From Apibacter sp. B3706 (lineage in GTDB: Bacteria; Bacteroidota; Bacteroidia; Flavobacteriales; Weeksellaceae), in the NCBI RefSeq assembly GCF_011082725.1, contig NZ_CP049715.1:620001-684000 (forward strand): 64,000 nt of DNA, given 5' to 3'. Position 1 is the stretch's first letter; every line of letters begins with the position of its first letter. The notes under the pieces are model-generated. The model was not told the DNA's origin and made no database searches. It was given only the letters and a program-made list of their open reading frames with translations. The position numbers were made by a program, and so were the translations under genes. Positions 53,589-62,850 of the stretch are shown here, piece after piece.

Positions 53589-53801
53589 TTAAATTTTCTC
53601 AATGGTAAATCCGGCTTTTTTTACTGCATTGACAACCTCTTCTTCCGTAGCACCGTCTAAGTCTACAGACAAGATCTTATCCGGATTAGAAGTGTCAACT
53701 TCCCATTTTGAAATACCTTCCACTTTAGATAAAAACGGAGTTACTGCTTTTACACAACCTCCACAATCTATATTAGTTTTAAATTTTAATTCATTTTTCA
53801 T
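53589..53801 (-). CDS. heavy-metal-associated (HMA) domain protein, CopZ-like
   Basis: 70 residues, one ferredoxin-like HMA domain with the metal site CGGC (Cys13 and Cys16) in KTNIDCGGCVKAV; a conserved GFTIEKI ends it. The Met before the site in CopZ (MxCxxC) is replaced (NIDCGGC). It may carry Cu(I) or another soft metal in the cytoplasm. No copper ATPase is adjacent. Two -7 elements precede it. Confidence 0.85.
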   Translation of the reverse strand: MKNELKFKTNIDCGGCVKAVTPFLSKVEGISKWEVDTSNPDKILSVDLDGATEEEVVNAVKKAGFTIEKI

Positions 53802-53811
53802 ATTTATTTTT

Positions 53812-53837
53812 CAAATTTATTTGATATCTCAAATTTA
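53812..53837 (-). promoter_or_regulatory. tandem -7 elements of the HMA protein gene
   Basis: Minus-strand TAAATTTG occurs twice (53812-53819 and 53830-53837). Between and over them lies the inverted repeat TTTGA-TATC-TCAAA, which could bind a regulator. Confidence 0.4.
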
Positions 53838-54046
53838 CTCTATAATTAATGAAAGTAAATTATATAATTATGGAAACTTTTTATATAAAGTATATTTGAT
53901 ACTAATCAATAATACAAATTTTACTGTCAACAAATTATATAATTCCATTACAGAGAAAAGGAAACTTTAGGTTTTCAAACCAGTTTCTAAATTCAGTATC
54001 AGAAATTTAAAAAATATATTTCTATTATATCACTCGCAATATATAT

Positions 54047-54054
54047 TATCTTTG
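54047..54054 (+). promoter_or_regulatory. -7 element of the AraC-family gene
   Basis: TATCTTTG ends 4 bases before the ATG at 54059, implying a transcript that starts at or next to the start codon. Confidence 0.5.
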
Positions 54055-54058
54055 TTAT

Positions 54059-54877
54059 ATGTTAAAAGAATATTCAATAGCAAATATCTTAGGAGTACCG
54101 AATCATTTCATTTCGTATTATGTGGGAACATTCGAAGGAACAGAAGATCCGGATATTGAATGGCCTCATCGACATTCCTTCTATTCTTTGGTTTGGTTTA
54201 CTCATGGAAGCGGATTTTATGTAGTCGATTTTCAAGAATATCCCATAAAACCCAACCGTATTTTTCTTGTAAATACTAAACAGATACATAATTGGGAATA
54301 TTCTTCTGACAGCAAAGGGTATATTTTGATGGTGGATGCTTGCCTGGGATTGGAATTGGGTATTAATAATCATAGGGCATTTGTCGATGTTCCAACTTCA
54401 TATATACATATAATGGAAAGCTGTTTTATGAACTTTATTCATGAATTTGGATTGAAAGATGAAGTAGCCGATGCAACTATAAAATTAGGAATTCCCTATC
54501 TCTATTCCATACTTAACAGATTATCATTTAAAAAAGAAACAAACTTTCATCATACTCTTTTAGACGATTTAAAAATGGTAATTTTTGAAGAAAATTTTAA
54601 AACATCATCCATTGAATATTACGCTGAAAAATTGAAAGTTACAACTCAAGAATTAAATGAAATTTGTAAACAATACAAAGGCATTTCTTCCAAACAATAT
54701 ATTATAGATCTTAAAATTACAGAGGCCAAACGATTATTACTATTTAGCGAGTATAATGTTAACGAGATAGCTTATAAATTAGGTTTTGAAGATCCCTCTT
54801 ATTTTTCACGTATTTTCAAAAAGAAAACAGATTTCTCTCCTTCAACCTTTTTGGAAAAGTACCTAAAACAGAAATAA
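54059..54877 (+). CDS. AraC-family transcriptional regulator
   Basis: 272 residues. An N-terminal cupin-like sensor domain (WPHRHSFYSLVWFTHGSGFY; PNRIFLVNTKQIHNWEY) and a C-terminal double helix-turn-helix (YYAEKLKVTTQELNEICKQY; VNEIAYKLGFEDPSYFSRIF with KKKTDFSPSTF). It probably activates the secreted carboxymuconolactone-decarboxylase gene 50 bases downstream on the same strand (inference from position). Confidence 0.9.
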   Translation: MLKEYSIANILGVPNHFISYYVGTFEGTEDPDIEWPHRHSFYSLVWFTHGSGFYVVDFQEYPIKPNRIFLVNTKQIHNWEYSSDSKGYILMVDACLGLELGINNHRAFVDVPTSYIHIMESCFMNFIHEFGLKDEVADATIKLGIPYLYSILNRLSFKKETNFHHTLLDDLKMVIFEENFKTSSIEYYAEKLKVTTQELNEICKQYKGISSKQYIIDLKITEAKRLLLFSEYNVNEIAYKLGFEDPSYFSRIFKKKTDFSPSTFLEKYLKQK

Positions 54878-54907
54878 AAGTCCTATCTGTAGAGTGCTGA
54901 TCTCCGG

Positions 54908-54915
54908 TACCTTTG
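54908..54915 (+). promoter_or_regulatory. -7 element of the CMD-family gene
   Basis: TACCTTTG, 12 bases before the ATG at 54928. It overlaps the TTG of the longer frame (54913), which is therefore rejected. Confidence 0.55.
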
Positions 54916-54927
54916 CTTAAAAACAAA

Positions 54928-55773
54928 ATGAAAAAATTACTTACCGTTTTAGTGGTATTTATATTAACATTAAATAGTTATGCGCAAATGGAAAAATCAG
55001 AACGTTACCAAAAAGGTTGGGAAAAATTAAAAGAAATTGATGGAGAAGCCGGAATCAGAACTGTTGAAAGCTTAAAAGATATTTCACCGGAATTAAGTAG
55101 ATTTATTATTGAATATTCATTTGGAGAAGTCTATAGTTTAAAAGCGCTGGATAATAAATCAAAAGAAATAGCGGCCATCTCATCTCTCATGGCACAGGGA
55201 GCCATACCTCAATTAAAAGTCCATTTACATGGAGCCTTACAAGTAGGTTGTTCCATAAATGAAATAAAAGAGGTTATTTTGCAAATGTCGGTATATTGTG
55301 GATTTCCAAAATGTATTAATGGAATGAATGCATTTAGAGAGGTCCTTAAAGAAAGAAAAGAAAAAGGAATAAAAGATGAAGAAGGTAAAAAGGCTTCTAA
55401 AAATGAGACAGACCGATATAAGTTAGGAGCTGATTATTTAGCCATGTTGAAGAAAGAACAAGAAGGTATTCTGAAAAAGGCGTATCGAGACATTTCACCG
55501 GAGTTGGTTAATTTTGTTATTGAATATGGATATGGAGATATTTTTTCAAGAGATAATTTAGATAAAAAATATAGACAAATTGCCACCATAGCAGCTTTAG
55601 CAACATTGGGAAATGCACAATCTCAATTAAATTTTCATATAAAAGGAGCATTGAATATAGGTTTAACTCCAGATCAAATCAAAGAGGTAATGCTACTTAT
55701 GACAGTCTATGCAGGATTTCCTGCTTCTATAAACGGAATAAATATTCTTAAAGAAGTTGTTTATAACAAATAA
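54928..55773 (+). CDS. secreted protein with two carboxymuconolactone decarboxylase-like domains
   Basis: 281 residues from the ATG at 54928. A signal peptide (KKLLTVLVVFILTLNSYAQ) is followed by two homologous CMD domains. Domain 1 has FGEVYSLKALDNKSKEIAAI and LHGALQVGCSINEIKEVILQ, then MSVYCGFPKCINGMNAF. Domain 2 has YGDIFSRDNLDKKYRQIATI and IKGALNIGLTPDQIKEVMLL, then MTVYAGFPASINGINIL. The Cys-x-x-Cys of AhpD-type members is absent, so a decarboxylase-like rather than peroxidase activity is expected. Export to the periplasm is unusual. It follows an AraC gene with its own promoter. Confidence 0.88.
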   Translation: MKKLLTVLVVFILTLNSYAQMEKSERYQKGWEKLKEIDGEAGIRTVESLKDISPELSRFIIEYSFGEVYSLKALDNKSKEIAAISSLMAQGAIPQLKVHLHGALQVGCSINEIKEVILQMSVYCGFPKCINGMNAFREVLKERKEKGIKDEEGKKASKNETDRYKLGADYLAMLKKEQEGILKKAYRDISPELVNFVIEYGYGDIFSRDNLDKKYRQIATIAALATLGNAQSQLNFHIKGALNIGLTPDQIKEVMLLMTVYAGFPASINGINILKEVVYNK

Positions 55774-56106
55774 GATACACTTTAAATGCTATATTTTATT
55801 AATTACACACACCAAGTCTTAAAAATTTAAATGAAAATAGTTTAAATTTTAATCTTAACAACCGCTAAGCCTTCTGATTGTTTAATTCATTCAGAATGGC
55901 TTACTTTTAAATTACCAATTCTCAAATTTTTATAATGCCCTCGACTCTAAACTTTGTATTCCTTAGTCTTCTCAAAAAATTTTATAAGTAAAGACGGAGC
56001 TAAAACATAAAAAAATACAGACATATAATCGCTGCTCAAAAAATTGAATACGTATATGCCTGTACGTGTTTTAAAGATAAAAATTTATATGAGAACTATT
56101 TATTCA
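55774..56106. other. 333-bp non-coding gap between convergent genes
   Basis: No gene is visible. The main structure is the hairpin at 55867-55902, probably a shared terminator. Near 56050-56070 a short ACGTA/TACGT inverted repeat is present but weak. Confidence 0.5.
55867..55902. terminator. hairpin between the CMD gene and the giant repeat-protein gene
   Basis: AAGCCTTCTGA pairs with TCAGAATGGCTT (one bulged T) around a 13-base loop; ACTTTT follows on the plus strand. Confidence 0.6.
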
Positions 56107-59100
56107 TTAATCAACATGATTATTATGGTTTCTTACAACGATCCATCCGGTAAATTGTCTTCCGTCAGCAATATCAATAACATACCAATAGGAAGTAGTA
56201 GGTAATGGTCTGCCCAAATAATATCCATTCCATACAAAGCATGAATTAGAACTTTGTGAAAATACTACTTTACCATATCTGTCAAAAATTTTGATATGAG
56301 AAGGATGTGAGTCGAAATTTTCCAAGCCGCATAATCTCCATGCATCATTAAGATTGTCTCCATTGGGAGTTATCACATTATTTATCTTAAATAAAACTCC
56401 TTTCTTTTCAGGTGAATAACAACCGTTTGCCAATGATCTTACATAGAAAGTATATATCCCCGGTTTTAGATTATAAAATGTATTATGGGATTGCCAATTT
56501 TTATTATCCATAGAATATTCCAAAGGAGCATCCCCTTCGGCAATTACCGTTATATAATCATTACCTTCCTTTAAATCTGTAATTCTCGTTTTAGCATATT
56601 CGGTTACATGAGTGGTATATGTATACTTACAACCGTTTTTACCGGTAATGGTTACCGTATAAATACCTGCTTTATATATGGTTATTGTATGTTTATCATA
56701 TCCTTTTACTCCGGTATTCCATTCGTAAAAATCCTCAGGATTTTTTGTATCCGCTACTAGTTCAAGAGTTCCATTCGGACAAATTTTTAGGTTCTTTTGT
56801 AATGTACTTACAGGAATCGGTAAAACCTTAAGATTTATTACACTTAGAGCCGGACAGTAATCGGGAGATGAAACTCGGACGTATACTTGGTCCTTAAAAG
56901 GTACAATGTTTTTATAATTATAAGGATCTACAATAGGATTGGTTTGATTTTTAGCATCGTTTAAAGTGCTGAAATATTCAAAAGTAGCCTTTGGATCTTT
57001 GGTTATGGATGAGTTTATAGTAGTGATATTGAAAAATGTTAATCCATCAAAGTCATCATCACAACTTTCAATTTCCATGGATTGAGTTGATACCTTAATT
57101 TTATCTTTTGTGTACAAGGTCACAGTTCTGATTGAGCTGCACCCGTATTTATTGGTTGCTTTCAGGACTATTTTTTCATTAAAGCTTTTTACTGTGTATT
57201 GATGTATATTTTTGATCTTATTGATGTCTTTAACAGCATCTTCCTGAGAATGATAATAGGAAAATGTATACCCGTCGGGATTAAAAATTACGGTATAGCG
57301 AAGATCATCTAAATCTACTTTATATATATCGTCAAAATCTGTATCACAAACTAAATATTTAGCATTAATAAGTTTAGGAAGAGGTTCTAAATTAACTTCT
57401 AAATATCTAACCGTATAACAACCGGTAGAAGGATTATCCATCCGTACCCATACATAATCTTTTGCTAAGGTAACAGAATAACGTTCAGGATTTTTTATGA
57501 GCGTATGGCTGTCTCTATTATTAGCTCCTTCCTCGGTTTTGTAATAATTAATAGTTAAATTTTGGCCCGAGGTAATTAAAACATCAGATATATAGTTGGT
57601 TAAATTAACATATTCTTGCATATCTGATCCCTCATCGCAAATATGTATTTTTTTATTTTGAGCTAACACTTTTTCTGCACTTTTAAAAGTGAGCTTTGCA
57701 ATGGAAAAACATCCTGAAGAATTCGTAATTCTTACATAAATAGTAGTAGGAAATGGTTGAATGACGTATTCTTTTGTATTGGAAATACTAAATTTATCAG
57801 TATACGCATTTTCATATGAAGTATAATATGAGTATTGATAATTTGATCGGGAAGTTGTAACTAAATCTTCTTCATATAAGGTTAAATCTACAATTTCCGT
57901 ATCATCGGCATTATTATCGCATATTTCAACAATTTTATCTTTAACTACAGGTGAAGATTGTAACGTAAAACCTAATTTTTGAATGATCTGGCATTCCTTA
58001 CCTGAAGAGATTTTAACATATAGTTGCGTTGAATTTTTTATAGTATGTTTTATAATAGTATTAATGTTGTTTAAAGCATCTTGTTCATTTAAATAATAGG
58101 AGAAAGTAAAACTTTGCGGATTGGTAACTATATGAGAGTTTAATTCACTTAAAATTACTTCTTCCTCATTATCATTACTAAAGTCACAGATATCCAAGTT
58201 ATATTTTAAAACAATAGGAAAAGGATTTAACTTTATTTTTAAAGGCTTTATTTCACAACATTTTGATTTTTTGTTGGTAAAACGAACATATAGTGTAGTA
58301 GTGTTGTATAAGGCGAATGCAGTAGGATCTAAAATTTTTTCATTATTGTTTTGATTTTGAGCTCCTTCAGCCGTTAAATAAAAATCTACCGAAACTCGTT
58401 TCGTATCTACTCCGCTTTCTGCAATCACCGGAATTAAATTTACTATTTTGTTATGGCTATTGTCTGTATCACAAACCTCAATAGTTTTCAAATCAGGAAC
58501 TGTTACCGATTCCAATAAACGTATTTCTACAGGAATAATACTTGGACAACTGTTTTCATAATTAGTTCTAACATATACTTTATTATTACTTATACTTATA
58601 GGATAGGGTTCTATAGCAGAAATCGGATTTAATTCTTTGAAAGCATCCTGTTCAGATTTGTAGAATTGAACAGAACTGTAATCGGCTAAGCCTAAAAAAT
58701 TGATTAAATCGTTCAAATAATAAATTTCATTTCCATCATTACCTCTATCGCATAATGAAATTTTTTGTGTTTCAGATACCTCTAAAGATTTTAATAAGAG
58801 ATTAATCATATAGAAATATTTGCATCCATCATCAACATTAACTTTGACATAAATGGTTTTGGGTCCGGTGATGATAGTTTCAGTTACCGGATTAATTTCA
58901 TTGTTATAGTCATCCAATGTTTCATAAAATGCGATTGAAGATGGTGGATATCCGGCAAGAAAAATAGGTCTTAACGTATTAAGGTTAAAATTAACTTTAC
59001 CTGAATTATTAATATCGCAAACATTATAAGATGGCCTTTTTTCAATTTTATCTCTAATCTCCAATTTTATTTCTCGAATAAAATCGCATTTAATCTTTTT

Positions 59101-61155
59101 ATCATAAAAACGAACATAAATAATTGAAAATGGATAATTGACTTTAAAATTTTCTAAATCAGTAATTAGCAGCAAACTATCTTTATCTATAGCTCCTTGC
59201 CAGGTAGTGTACATTCCATAAAGATCTATATCGTGTTCTTTTTTCATTAAATAATAATAGTCTAAAAGATTCACCTTTATATCTTGGGAATTATCATCAC
59301 ACACGTATTTATGTAAGTTTTCTACTAAAGACTTTTTAAAAGTAAAAGTTAACGATGATATAGAAGAGCAATAGCCCGGACTTGAAATGGTTATAAAAAT
59401 TTTCTCTCCATTGGTCACATAATAATTATTAGGATTTACTATAGGATTTATATTTTGTAAAGCATCAGATTCGGAAGTAAAATAACTAAAAGAAAGATTA
59501 TCATATCCCGTAATCGAGGCTTCATAGGATCTCAAATTATAAATTTCTCGTCCTTTTAAATCTTCATTACAAAGTATAATTTCTTGAGGATTGGAAACAA
59601 TCGTTTTTTGAAATTTGAAAGTTACAGGAATGATAGAAAAACAATCTTCAAAGTCTTTATTACTGGCTTTTGCATAAACGGTTACCGCAGAAGAAAGCGA
59701 AAGGGTACTAATGGGATGATTTCCGTTTAAAGCATTAGTATAGGAATCATAAAAATCAAGGTTCATCCATTCTTCATATCCATTGATTTGATTCGTATAA
59801 TTGTTTAAATATATTATTTCAGAATCCTGATCACCATTACCGCAAATAATAATAGGTTCCATTTCTTTTAGGGAAGGTTTTCTTTTCATGTGAATAGAAA
59901 TCACCGAGGTCGCATAACAATCTTTACCCTTTGAAGCTCGTAAATAAAAGGAATTTGAATTAGAGGTAATCGGATAGGAATTTAAACCCATCAAAGGATA
60001 TTGTCCTGAATGGGCATCTTCTATATTCTGATGTAAAGTGGTAATGACATCGGGAGCAGATTCAGAAGCTTCTTTCATCAATTCTTCTAAATTGATAACT
60101 TCATTTGGAGTTATACCTTCAAAACATTTATTTACCTGTATATCTTTCACTTTTGGAAAGTCAGAGGCGAAAATAATTTGGAATTCATCATTTAGGGTAA
60201 TCGGAGTACAACCGGCATAGGATACGTTCACATAATAAGTTGTTGAATTTTTCGGATTAACTTCCGATGAAGGAAGAAGGGTTTGATCAGCATCTTTCCA
60301 TTCAATTTTAGGAACAGTAGGAGTACCTTGCGGAGCAAATCTCCATGCTTCATGATAGGCTTCCCAGATTCCTGTATTTCTTTGATCGGGTGAAACTCCT
60401 TCAGATCCATCAGAATTAGTGATTCCGATAAGTGCTCTTTTTTCATTTCCTATATCACAAGTTAACGGTTTCTCTTTTACATAGACTTCGATAACATTAG
60501 TAGTTTCATAAAGTATTATTTGCACGGTCGATTTTGAGTCTTCGCAACCGAAATGATTCATATTATAATAATTTATGATTGTTTTTCGGAAAGGAATCAT
60601 CCCTGTCGTATACATGGTAATTTTACCGCAATCACGAGTACATCCAAATACATCACTATCATTGGTCATATCATGATAAGCCCCAAATATGGTATTATGC
60701 ATTAAATTAGGATCGGGGATAGATCCTGCAATGGCATAAGGACATTCAGTTCCCGCATATTGGGTATCAAAACAGATGACTCCGTTATCACCTAAAATAA
60801 TAGAGTTAAAAGTATTACCGTAAAAACAGAAATTAAAAGGGAGTTCTTGTGCGTTGCTCCATTTATCATCACTGTCAATGATAACTTCTTGACCTTCAGA
60901 GAATGTTCCCACCGGATTAAAAGGAATAGAGGTTACAGCATAGGAAGACGTGTTTTTTAGTTCCGGATATTCAGCCTTCAGTAAAATTTTATGGTTTTCG
61001 TTGAATTTATAATTACAATCAATGGTAACAGGACTTTTCAGGTTATTATGATCTTTTATCGTCACCGAAGGGCTTGTCATAATTTGGGCAGGAATTGAAT
61101 TAAAAATTCCTAAGAATAATAAAATGAAAAAACGGTATGGAGCCTGTGTGCTCAT
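56107..61155 (-). CDS. giant repetitive surface protein with type-B T9SS (gliding-motility) C-terminal domain
   Basis: 1,682 residues from the ATG at 61155; an ATG 17 codons upstream is rejected because the -7 element lies inside that extension. Signal peptide: YRFFILLFLGIFNSIPAQ. Residues about 25-325 form a beta-rich N-terminal domain (PFNFCFYGNTFNSIILGDNG; ALIGITNSDGSEGVS). About twelve repeats of roughly 93 residues follow, each starting with a Cys-Asp motif (VCDDN, VCDIN, LCDRG, VCDTD, ICDFS, ICDNN, ICDEG) and holding a second Cys near its end. A PKD-like segment (YEWNTGVKGYDKHTITIYKA) precedes the sorting domain VITPNGDNLNDAWRLCGLEN with IKIFDRYGKVVFSQS and a final GWIVVRN. It is secreted through type IX secretion and held at the surface, probably as an adhesin. 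Single gene. Confidence 0.9.
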   Translation of the reverse strand: MSTQAPYRFFILLFLGIFNSIPAQIMTSPSVTIKDHNNLKSPVTIDCNYKFNENHKILLKAEYPELKNTSSYAVTSIPFNPVGTFSEGQEVIIDSDDKWSNAQELPFNFCFYGNTFNSIILGDNGVICFDTQYAGTECPYAIAGSIPDPNLMHNTIFGAYHDMTNDSDVFGCTRDCGKITMYTTGMIPFRKTIINYYNMNHFGCEDSKSTVQIILYETTNVIEVYVKEKPLTCDIGNEKRALIGITNSDGSEGVSPDQRNTGIWEAYHEAWRFAPQGTPTVPKIEWKDADQTLLPSSEVNPKNSTTYYVNVSYAGCTPITLNDEFQIIFASDFPKVKDIQVNKCFEGITPNEVINLEELMKEASESAPDVITTLHQNIEDAHSGQYPLMGLNSYPITSNSNSFYLRASKGKDCYATSVISIHMKRKPSLKEMEPIIICGNGDQDSEIIYLNNYTNQINGYEEWMNLDFYDSYTNALNGNHPISTLSLSSAVTVYAKASNKDFEDCFSIIPVTFKFQKTIVSNPQEIILCNEDLKGREIYNLRSYEASITGYDNLSFSYFTSESDALQNINPIVNPNNYYVTNGEKIFITISSPGYCSSISSLTFTFKKSLVENLHKYVCDDNSQDIKVNLLDYYYLMKKEHDIDLYGMYTTWQGAIDKDSLLLITDLENFKVNYPFSIIYVRFYDKKIKCDFIREIKLEIRDKIEKRPSYNVCDINNSGKVNFNLNTLRPIFLAGYPPSSIAFYETLDDYNNEINPVTETIITGPKTIYVKVNVDDGCKYFYMINLLLKSLEVSETQKISLCDRGNDGNEIYYLNDLINFLGLADYSSVQFYKSEQDAFKELNPISAIEPYPISISNNKVYVRTNYENSCPSIIPVEIRLLESVTVPDLKTIEVCDTDNSHNKIVNLIPVIAESGVDTKRVSVDFYLTAEGAQNQNNNEKILDPTAFALYNTTTLYVRFTNKKSKCCEIKPLKIKLNPFPIVLKYNLDICDFSNDNEEEVILSELNSHIVTNPQSFTFSYYLNEQDALNNINTIIKHTIKNSTQLYVKISSGKECQIIQKLGFTLQSSPVVKDKIVEICDNNADDTEIVDLTLYEEDLVTTSRSNYQYSYYTSYENAYTDKFSISNTKEYVIQPFPTTIYVRITNSSGCFSIAKLTFKSAEKVLAQNKKIHICDEGSDMQEYVNLTNYISDVLITSGQNLTINYYKTEEGANNRDSHTLIKNPERYSVTLAKDYVWVRMDNPSTGCYTVRYLEVNLEPLPKLINAKYLVCDTDFDDIYKVDLDDLRYTVIFNPDGYTFSYYHSQEDAVKDINKIKNIHQYTVKSFNEKIVLKATNKYGCSSIRTVTLYTKDKIKVSTQSMEIESCDDDFDGLTFFNITTINSSITKDPKATFEYFSTLNDAKNQTNPIVDPYNYKNIVPFKDQVYVRVSSPDYCPALSVINLKVLPIPVSTLQKNLKICPNGTLELVADTKNPEDFYEWNTGVKGYDKHTITIYKAGIYTVTITGKNGCKYTYTTHVTEYAKTRITDLKEGNDYITVIAEGDAPLEYSMDNKNWQSHNTFYNLKPGIYTFYVRSLANGCYSPEKKGVLFKINNVITPNGDNLNDAWRLCGLENFDSHPSHIKIFDRYGKVVFSQSSNSCFVWNGYYLGRPLPTTSYWYVIDIADGRQFTGWIVVRNHNNHVD
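56815..60160 (-). repeat. coding region of about twelve tandem 93-residue protein repeats
   Basis: Each unit has Cys-Asp/Asn-rich opening, an N-L or D-L strand, a Y-or-F-Y-x-(S/T)-x2-(D/E)-A segment (FSYFTSESDA, VQFYKSEQDAF, FSYYHSQEDAV), an aromatic-val strand (YVRF, YVRT, YVRI, YVKI) and a closing Cys. Repeats are diverged in DNA and protein, so they are old rather than recent copies. Confidence 0.75.
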
Positions 61156-61184
61156 GTACTTTTTTAATGTTAATGTTAGTTTAA

Positions 61185-61192
61185 CAAAGTTA
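61185..61192 (-). promoter_or_regulatory. -7 element of the giant repeat-protein gene
   Basis: Minus-strand TAACTTTG, 29 bases before the ATG at 61155. Confidence 0.55.
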
Positions 61193-61513
61193 ACAATTAT
61201 TAACATTTAATTTTATATAATTTTAAATATTTTTTCAAATAAAATAAATTATTATGAATAAAAATCAATAATATTTAAATATTTAATAAATTTTATGCAA
61301 TAAAATTATATATATTATAATTTTACAAAATGAGTTAATATAATAGTTGGTATTTTTTATTTCTAATAGGGAAAATATAAAATCTTGATTACTATTTTTT
61401 ACCTTTATAAACGGGAGTTCAGCTCCAAAATTTGTAAATAATCTATAGTGAAATAGTTCAGGTATTAACTTTTTTTTATTTGTTTTTATAAAGATTCTTT
61501 TCAGTCAATTTGT

Positions 61514-61521
61514 TACCTTTG
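61514..61521 (+). promoter_or_regulatory. -7 element of the KdnA-like gene
   Basis: TACCTTTG, 44 bases before the ATG. Confidence 0.5.
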
Positions 61522-61565
61522 TTTAACATTTTTAACAAAAAAAATAATATAAAAATAGTTTTATT

Positions 61566-62765
61566 ATGCCAGGATATGAGCTTTGGGGTGAAGAAGAAAA
61601 AAAACACCTGAACGATGTTATTGAAAGTGGTATTCTTATGCGTTATAACTTTGAATCCGCAAGGAATAATCATTGGAAGGCAAAAGAGTTTGAACAGGCC
61701 ATTCAAAAAAGAATGCATGTAAGTCATGCACAACTTACCAGTAGTGGTACAAGTGCTTTATTAACGGCTTTGAATGCTGCAGGAGTTGGAGCGGGAGATG
61801 AAGTGATACTACCTACCTTTACCTTTGTGGCCAGTTTCGAAGCGGTATTAAGCGTGGGAGCCGTTCCTGTTTTGGTTGACATTGACGACACGTTAACCTT
61901 AGATCCCAAAGCTGTAGAAAAAGCCATATCTTCCCGAACCAAAGTAATAATGCCTGTACACATGTGTGGAGCTATGGCAGATATTTCCGCATTGAAAGAA
62001 TTGGCAAAAAAATATAAATTATTATTGATTGAAGATGCATGTCAAGCATTTGGAGGAACTTATAGAGGTAAATATTTGGGAACTATAGGGGATTTAGGAT
62101 GCTTTTCATTTGACTTTGTTAAAACCGTAACTTGTGGAGAAGGAGGAGCCGTAGTAACCAATAAGGATGAGTACTATGTACATGCCGATCAATATACGGA
62201 TCACGGACATGATCATATCGGAAATAATAGAGGCGCGGAAAATCATCCGTATTTAGGATTAAATTACAGAATTTCTGAGTTACACGCCGCTGTAGGTCTT
62301 GCTCAATTTGAAAAATTAGATCAAATACTTTCCATACAACGTAAAAATAAAAAAGTATTGAAAGATGCGTTGAAGGAAGTAGAGGGAGTAAATTTCAGAC
62401 GAGTACCGGATGAAGCGGGAGATAATGCTTCTTTTTTAAGTATATTTTTACCAAACCAAGAATTAGCAAAAAAAGTATCGCTTGAATTAAGCAGCAAAGG
62501 TATAGGCAATGCTTATTGGTATGATAACAATTGGCATTATATCAGAAAATGGGATCATTTGAAATTACTGAAATCGTTAGCCCCTCTTTATAAAGAGCAC
62601 AAAGAATTGTTACCAAATTATGCGAATGCAGATTATTCACAATCAGATGATATTATCAGCAAAACGGTAACCATTCCTATTTCCTTATTGTGGAATGATG
62701 AAGAATTAGCTAAAAAAGCAGAAATTATAAAATCTGCCGTTTCAAGCATTTTAACTAAAAAATAA
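61566..62765 (+). CDS. kdnA: DegT/DnrJ/EryC1-family aminotransferase, probable KdnA (8-amino-Kdo synthesis)
   Basis: 399 residues. DegT fold with SSGTSALLTALNAAGVGAGD, LPTFTFVASFEAVLSVGAVP, IEDACQAFGGTYRGKYLGTI and the PLP lysine in FDFVKTVTCGEGGAVV. The opening MPGYELWGEEEKKHLNDVIE, the DHGHDHIGNNRGAENHP segment, and YWYDNNWHYIRKW match what I remember of KdnA, which aminates 8-oxo-Kdo to 8-amino-3,8-dideoxy-manno-octulosonate, an LPS inner-core sugar. The partner oxidase KdnB is not in this window, and other sugar aminotransferases of the family remain possible. Single gene with its own promoter and terminator. Confidence 0.8.
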   Translation: MPGYELWGEEEKKHLNDVIESGILMRYNFESARNNHWKAKEFEQAIQKRMHVSHAQLTSSGTSALLTALNAAGVGAGDEVILPTFTFVASFEAVLSVGAVPVLVDIDDTLTLDPKAVEKAISSRTKVIMPVHMCGAMADISALKELAKKYKLLLIEDACQAFGGTYRGKYLGTIGDLGCFSFDFVKTVTCGEGGAVVTNKDEYYVHADQYTDHGHDHIGNNRGAENHPYLGLNYRISELHAAVGLAQFEKLDQILSIQRKNKKVLKDALKEVEGVNFRRVPDEAGDNASFLSIFLPNQELAKKVSLELSSKGIGNAYWYDNNWHYIRKWDHLKLLKSLAPLYKEHKELLPNYANADYSQSDDIISKTVTIPISLLWNDEELAKKAEIIKSAVSSILTKK

Positions 62766-62790
62766 AATTAGAATATATTTTTAAAAATAG

Positions 62791-62825
62791 AAAAGCTGCT
62801 TTCTAATCAGGAAGCAGCTTTTTAT
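62791..62825. terminator. bidirectional terminator
   Basis: AAAAGCTGCTT pairs with AAGCAGCTTTT, with one mismatch-flanked C-G pair inside, and a T-run on both strands. It sits between the convergent kdnA-like and small membrane-protein genes. Confidence 0.88.
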
Positions 62826-62850
62826 TTTAGTGTAATTTTAATTGTTAGAT

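Larger units (their letters stand above)
61156..61565. other. 410-bp gap with divergent promoters
   Basis: No coding region. It holds the -7 element of the giant protein gene (61185-61192) and that of the aminotransferase gene (61514-61521), separated by about 320 bases of AT-rich DNA. A GGAG-TTCAG-CTCC mini-stem lies near 61413-61426. Confidence 0.55.

Noticed and set aside
53812-54058. Plus-strand frame over the HMA gene and its promoter region
   Set aside because: It is antisense to the HMA gene; composition and the terminator and promoters on the other strand argue against it.
61156-61206. Longer start for the giant repeat protein (17 extra residues)
   Set aside because: The extension contains the TAACTTTG element and precedes a clean signal peptide starting at 61155.
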